Below, in pieces: positions 61,764 to 64,000 of a stretch of DNA of 64,000 nt. A program made the translations under genes and the position numbers. The notes under the pieces are model-generated. The model searched no databases. It saw only the letters and a list, made by a program, of their open reading frames with translations, and was not told the DNA's origin. The first letter of the stretch is position 1. Every line of letters starts with the position of its first letter. The DNA is from Verrucomicrobiaceae bacterium (GTDB taxonomy: Bacteria; Verrucomicrobiota; Verrucomicrobiia; Verrucomicrobiales; Akkermansiaceae). The stretch covers positions 1 through 64,000 of the forward strand of contig JAIYDP010000497.1 of assembly GCA_027487435.1 (NCBI GenBank), in the 5' to 3' direction.

Positions 61764-62624
61764 ATGATTGCGGGCATTGAATTGGGCGGAACGAAGACGG
61801 TGGTGGGTCTGGGAGATGGTCGTGGTCGAGTGCTGGAGCAGGTGAGATTTCCGACTACCTCACCGAGGGATACCATGGCGTGCGCTTGGACGTGGCTGCG
61901 AGATCGATTTGGCAAGTCTGGCCCTGCTGTTCTGGGGGTGGCATCATTTGGGCCGATACAGTTGGATCGGCAGGCTCTCGATTTTGGGGTTTATCTCACG
62001 ACACCGAAACCTGGATGGCAGGGTTTTTCTTTGGAGGAATCGCTTCGTGAGGCGTTTCCCGAATGTCGAATGGTGCTGGAAACAGATGTGAATGCGGCAT
62101 TGTTAGCAGAGCTGCGCTATGGAGCAGCGAAGGGTATGCGTGATGTGGTATATCTGACCATTGGAACGGGGATTGGGGCGGGGATTTCTGTGAATGGTCA
62201 GTTGGTGCATGGCACACTGCATCCAGAGATGGGGCATTTGCGGGTGCCTCGGCATGAGAATGACACGTTTGCAGGGTCTTGTCCGTATCATCGGGATTGC
62301 TGGGAGGGGCTAGCGAGTGGGGTGGCAATGGAGCAACGATGGGGCGTGGCGGCGAAAGATTTGCCTCCCGATCATCCGGCTTGGGAGATGGAGGCGTGGT
62401 ATCTGGCGCAGGGGATTCTGGCAGCGATTGCAATCTTGTCGCCGCAACGTGTCATCCTCGGTGGCGGTGTGCCGCAGGCTACTGGGTTGGTAGCTGCTAC
62501 ATCACGTCACCTCGATCAGCTGGGAAATGGCTACTTTGATGCCCCGGGCAATCGACTATGCCTGCCCGCTTTGGCGCAGGACGCAGGGCTCATAGGTGCG
62601 ATAGAGCTAGCTGTAGCGGGTTAG
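61764..62624 (+). CDS. ROK family sugar kinase, fructokinase-like
   Basis: A 286-residue ROK kinase. The N-terminal phosphate-1 motif is GIELGGTKTVVGLGDG. VVYLTIGTGIGAGISVNGQL is the phosphate-2 region. The ROK zinc-binding loop is GHLRVPRHENDTFAGSCPYH followed by RDCWEGLASG, in the H-x-C...C layout of bacterial fructokinases such as B. subtilis YdhR. It phosphorylates a hexose, most likely fructose, in the cytoplasm. No transporter or sucrose gene is adjacent. The gap 62625-62819 has no gene. Confidence 0.88.
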   Translation: MIAGIELGGTKTVVGLGDGRGRVLEQVRFPTTSPRDTMACAWTWLRDRFGKSGPAVLGVASFGPIQLDRQALDFGVYLTTPKPGWQGFSLEESLREAFPECRMVLETDVNAALLAELRYGAAKGMRDVVYLTIGTGIGAGISVNGQLVHGTLHPEMGHLRVPRHENDTFAGSCPYHRDCWEGLASGVAMEQRWGVAAKDLPPDHPAWEMEAWYLAQGILAAIAILSPQRVILGGGVPQATGLVAATSRHLDQLGNGYFDAPGNRLCLPALAQDAGLIGAIELAVAG

Positions 62625-62819
62625 GGTGATTGTTTTCGATCCATACGTGGAGAGGAAGCGAGGTCGATGTCGAGCTATGCCGCAGTGATGGCGTTTGGTC
62701 AATTTTCCCTATTGAAATTCATGCTGATCGAGTTACTCAAATGGCACTAAAAAAGGTTCGATAAATATATTTTTTAAAGCTGAAAGATTGGCGTGTGATT
62801 TCAAGTTTGGATCACTGGA

Positions 62820-64000
62820 ATGAATTTCATTCCGAATATGAAAACAAATAGCGCCCCTTGGGCAAAAGGAATCGTTCGCATTGCGAAATCAATCATCCGC
62901 TTCATCGCACTTGTCGTGAGTGCTTTGATCGGAATATGGCAGCCACCGAAATGGATGAGCTGGATCACAGGGAAAACCATGGCTATCTTGGTAAAACGTC
63001 CGCGAACGTGGGCAGGCCTTGCATTAGGCGCTATGGTCATCACTTTCGGCTTGCTAGAGTGGCAGCGGTGGTGGGAGTTGCATCGCCCGCGAGAACGCCA
63101 GCTCGTGGCGAAGCGTGAGCTACGTTTGTCGATTTTGGTACCGCAGGAAACGACGTGGTCGGGCGGTAAGCCGACGCATGGAGCACTAAGCATTACTTTT
63201 AGCGATGCTGCCGCGCCGCTGGAGAAGATCAAGCAGGTGGTAACGGATACTGTGGAAATGAAACCAGCCGTTGCTGGGACGTTGACGTGGGAGAGTGATC
63301 GGATGTTGGTATTTATGCCACAACAAGAATGGCAAGCAGGTCAGAGTTATTCGGTGAAAGTGAACTCGGCGGTGTTTCCTGAAGAAGTCGTCTTGGCCAA
63401 GCCTGAGGCGACGTTTTCCATGCCCGCACTGCGTGTGGCGGTAGAGGAATACAAATTTTACACGCAACCGGATCAACCAGAGGTGCATCAGTTGACCGCA
63501 ACGTTGCGATCGAACTACGCGCTGACGCAACAAGAATTGCAGGCGCAAATTTCTCTGCAATCGATGGCAGAGAAACCTGAAGCATTTGCTGGTAAGGCAC
63601 CGACGTTTTCGTTGACTGCGAGTGATGCTCCTAACTTGTGGTATTTGCGCAGTGCACGAGTGATCGTTCCGGCGCAATCCGAGGAGGTAAAAATCACGAT
63701 TGGAAAACAACTCCGTGCCACCAGTGGTGGTGTGAATCTTGCCAATGATGTGGTGGCCAAGGCCATCGTGCCGGATAAATTTTCCGCCATGCGCATCACC
63801 AACGATACCGGTGCGCAGATCGTCAAAAATGAACAAGGGGAACCCAAGCAGTTTTTGAGCTTCGGCACCAGTCTTGGTGTGTCTCCGCTAGCGTTGGCGA
63901 AAAATGTGAAGTTGTGGCGTTTGACTCCCGCCGATGATCAAGAGTTGCGGGATGAGCGAAAAACCGAGAATGATGTGACAGATGCGATGTTAGCACGAGC
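62820..64000 (+). CDS. Bacterial alpha-2-macroglobulin-like protein, 5' part
   Basis: An open frame from ATG 62820 (or 62838) runs off the window end after 393 codons. Hydrophobic segments lie at about 24-45 (IIRFIALVVSALIGIWQPPK) and 60-78 (WAGLALGAMVITFGLLEWQR), so the N-terminus is a membrane anchor. The following region matches the N-terminal beta domains of YfhM-like bacterial alpha-2-macroglobulins: LSITFSDAAAPLEKIKQVVT, then GTLTWESDRMLVFMPQQEW and SYSVKVNSAVFP. These proteins trap proteases in the periplasm, often with PbpC; the thioester part would lie beyond the window. Confidence 0.75.
   Translation, partial: MNFIPNMKTNSAPWAKGIVRIAKSIIRFIALVVSALIGIWQPPKWMSWITGKTMAILVKRPRTWAGLALGAMVITFGLLEWQRWWELHRPRERQLVAKRELRLSILVPQETTWSGGKPTHGALSITFSDAAAPLEKIKQVVTDTVEMKPAVAGTLTWESDRMLVFMPQQEWQAGQSYSVKVNSAVFPEEVVLAKPEATFSMPALRVAVEEYKFYTQPDQPEVHQLTATLRSNYALTQQELQAQISLQSMAEKPEAFAGKAPTFSLTASDAPNLWYLRSARVIVPAQSEEVKITIGKQLRATSGGVNLANDVVAKAIVPDKFSAMRITNDTGAQIVKNEQGEPKQFLSFGTSLGVSPLALAKNVKLWRLTPADDQELRDERKTENDVTDAMLAR

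Overview
The window looks like a chromosomal segment of a Verrucomicrobiota bacterium, probably near Verrucomicrobiales/Akkermansiaceae. The evidence is secreted proteins with SLA1-homology (SHD1) domains, SUMF1-fold proteins, an ActA-F alternative complex III operon, many genes without a clear Shine-Dalgarno sequence, and many short GC-rich palindromes between genes. This placement is inferred from gene content; no rRNA or tRNA gene was recognised.

Layout. 1-7.1 kb: the end of a small gene, two tandem SUMF1-fold secreted proteins whose C-terminal 78-bp segments look hypervariable (as in targets of diversity-generating retroelements), and a 1351-residue secreted CARDB protein. 7.4-15.6 kb: a run of exported proteins, three with SHD1 domains joined to a peptidase-like, a duplicated retropepsin-like or a CAP-like domain, plus a lipoprotein glycosidase and small membrane proteins. 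15.6-17.2 kb: an overlapping nucleotidyltransferase/winged-helix pair resembling a toxin-antitoxin or abortive-infection module. 17.8-23.6 kb: Tex and a UvrA protein, separated by a 13-unit 21-bp minisatellite. 23.7-27.7 kb: a sigma factor, membrane-anchored probable anti-sigma and PDZ protein, then a DUF2459 lipoprotein and a Xer recombinase.

27.9-40.2 kb is the respiratory core: actABCDEF, a monohaem cytochrome c, a CcoN-like and a CcoO-like subunit and another monohaem cytochrome c, all on the plus strand with short gaps. The CcoN-like protein keeps the cbb3 fold but appears to have lost every haem b3/CuB ligand, the cross-linked tyrosine and one low-spin haem ligand. The CcoO-like protein has Cys where the haem-ligating Met is expected. 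The complex therefore probably takes quinol electrons through alternative complex III to c-type cytochromes, without being an oxygen reductase itself.

40.3-43.5 kb holds a LpxL-like acyltransferase with an extra C-terminal domain, and ilvD. 43.5-46.2 kb is repeat-rich: a 42-bp near-perfect palindrome, a mirrored pair of palindrome blocks, and a decaying 42-bp tandem repeat with an 84-bp higher-order period. 46.2-53.4 kb is a wrecked type I restriction locus: an hsdR N-terminal piece, two intact cargo genes (a DUF1016/PD-(D/E)XK nuclease and a 1066-residue HD + GHKL-ATPase protein), then an hsdR tail fused to a truncated, frameshifted hsdM. The cargo pair is the best candidate for an undescribed defence system.

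53.5-64 kb: a large secreted protein with helical repeats, an Uma2 nuclease-like protein, LutB, a CAP lipoprotein, a secreted caspase-fold protein, DUF3634, a ROK sugar kinase and the start of a bacterial alpha-2-macroglobulin that runs off the end.
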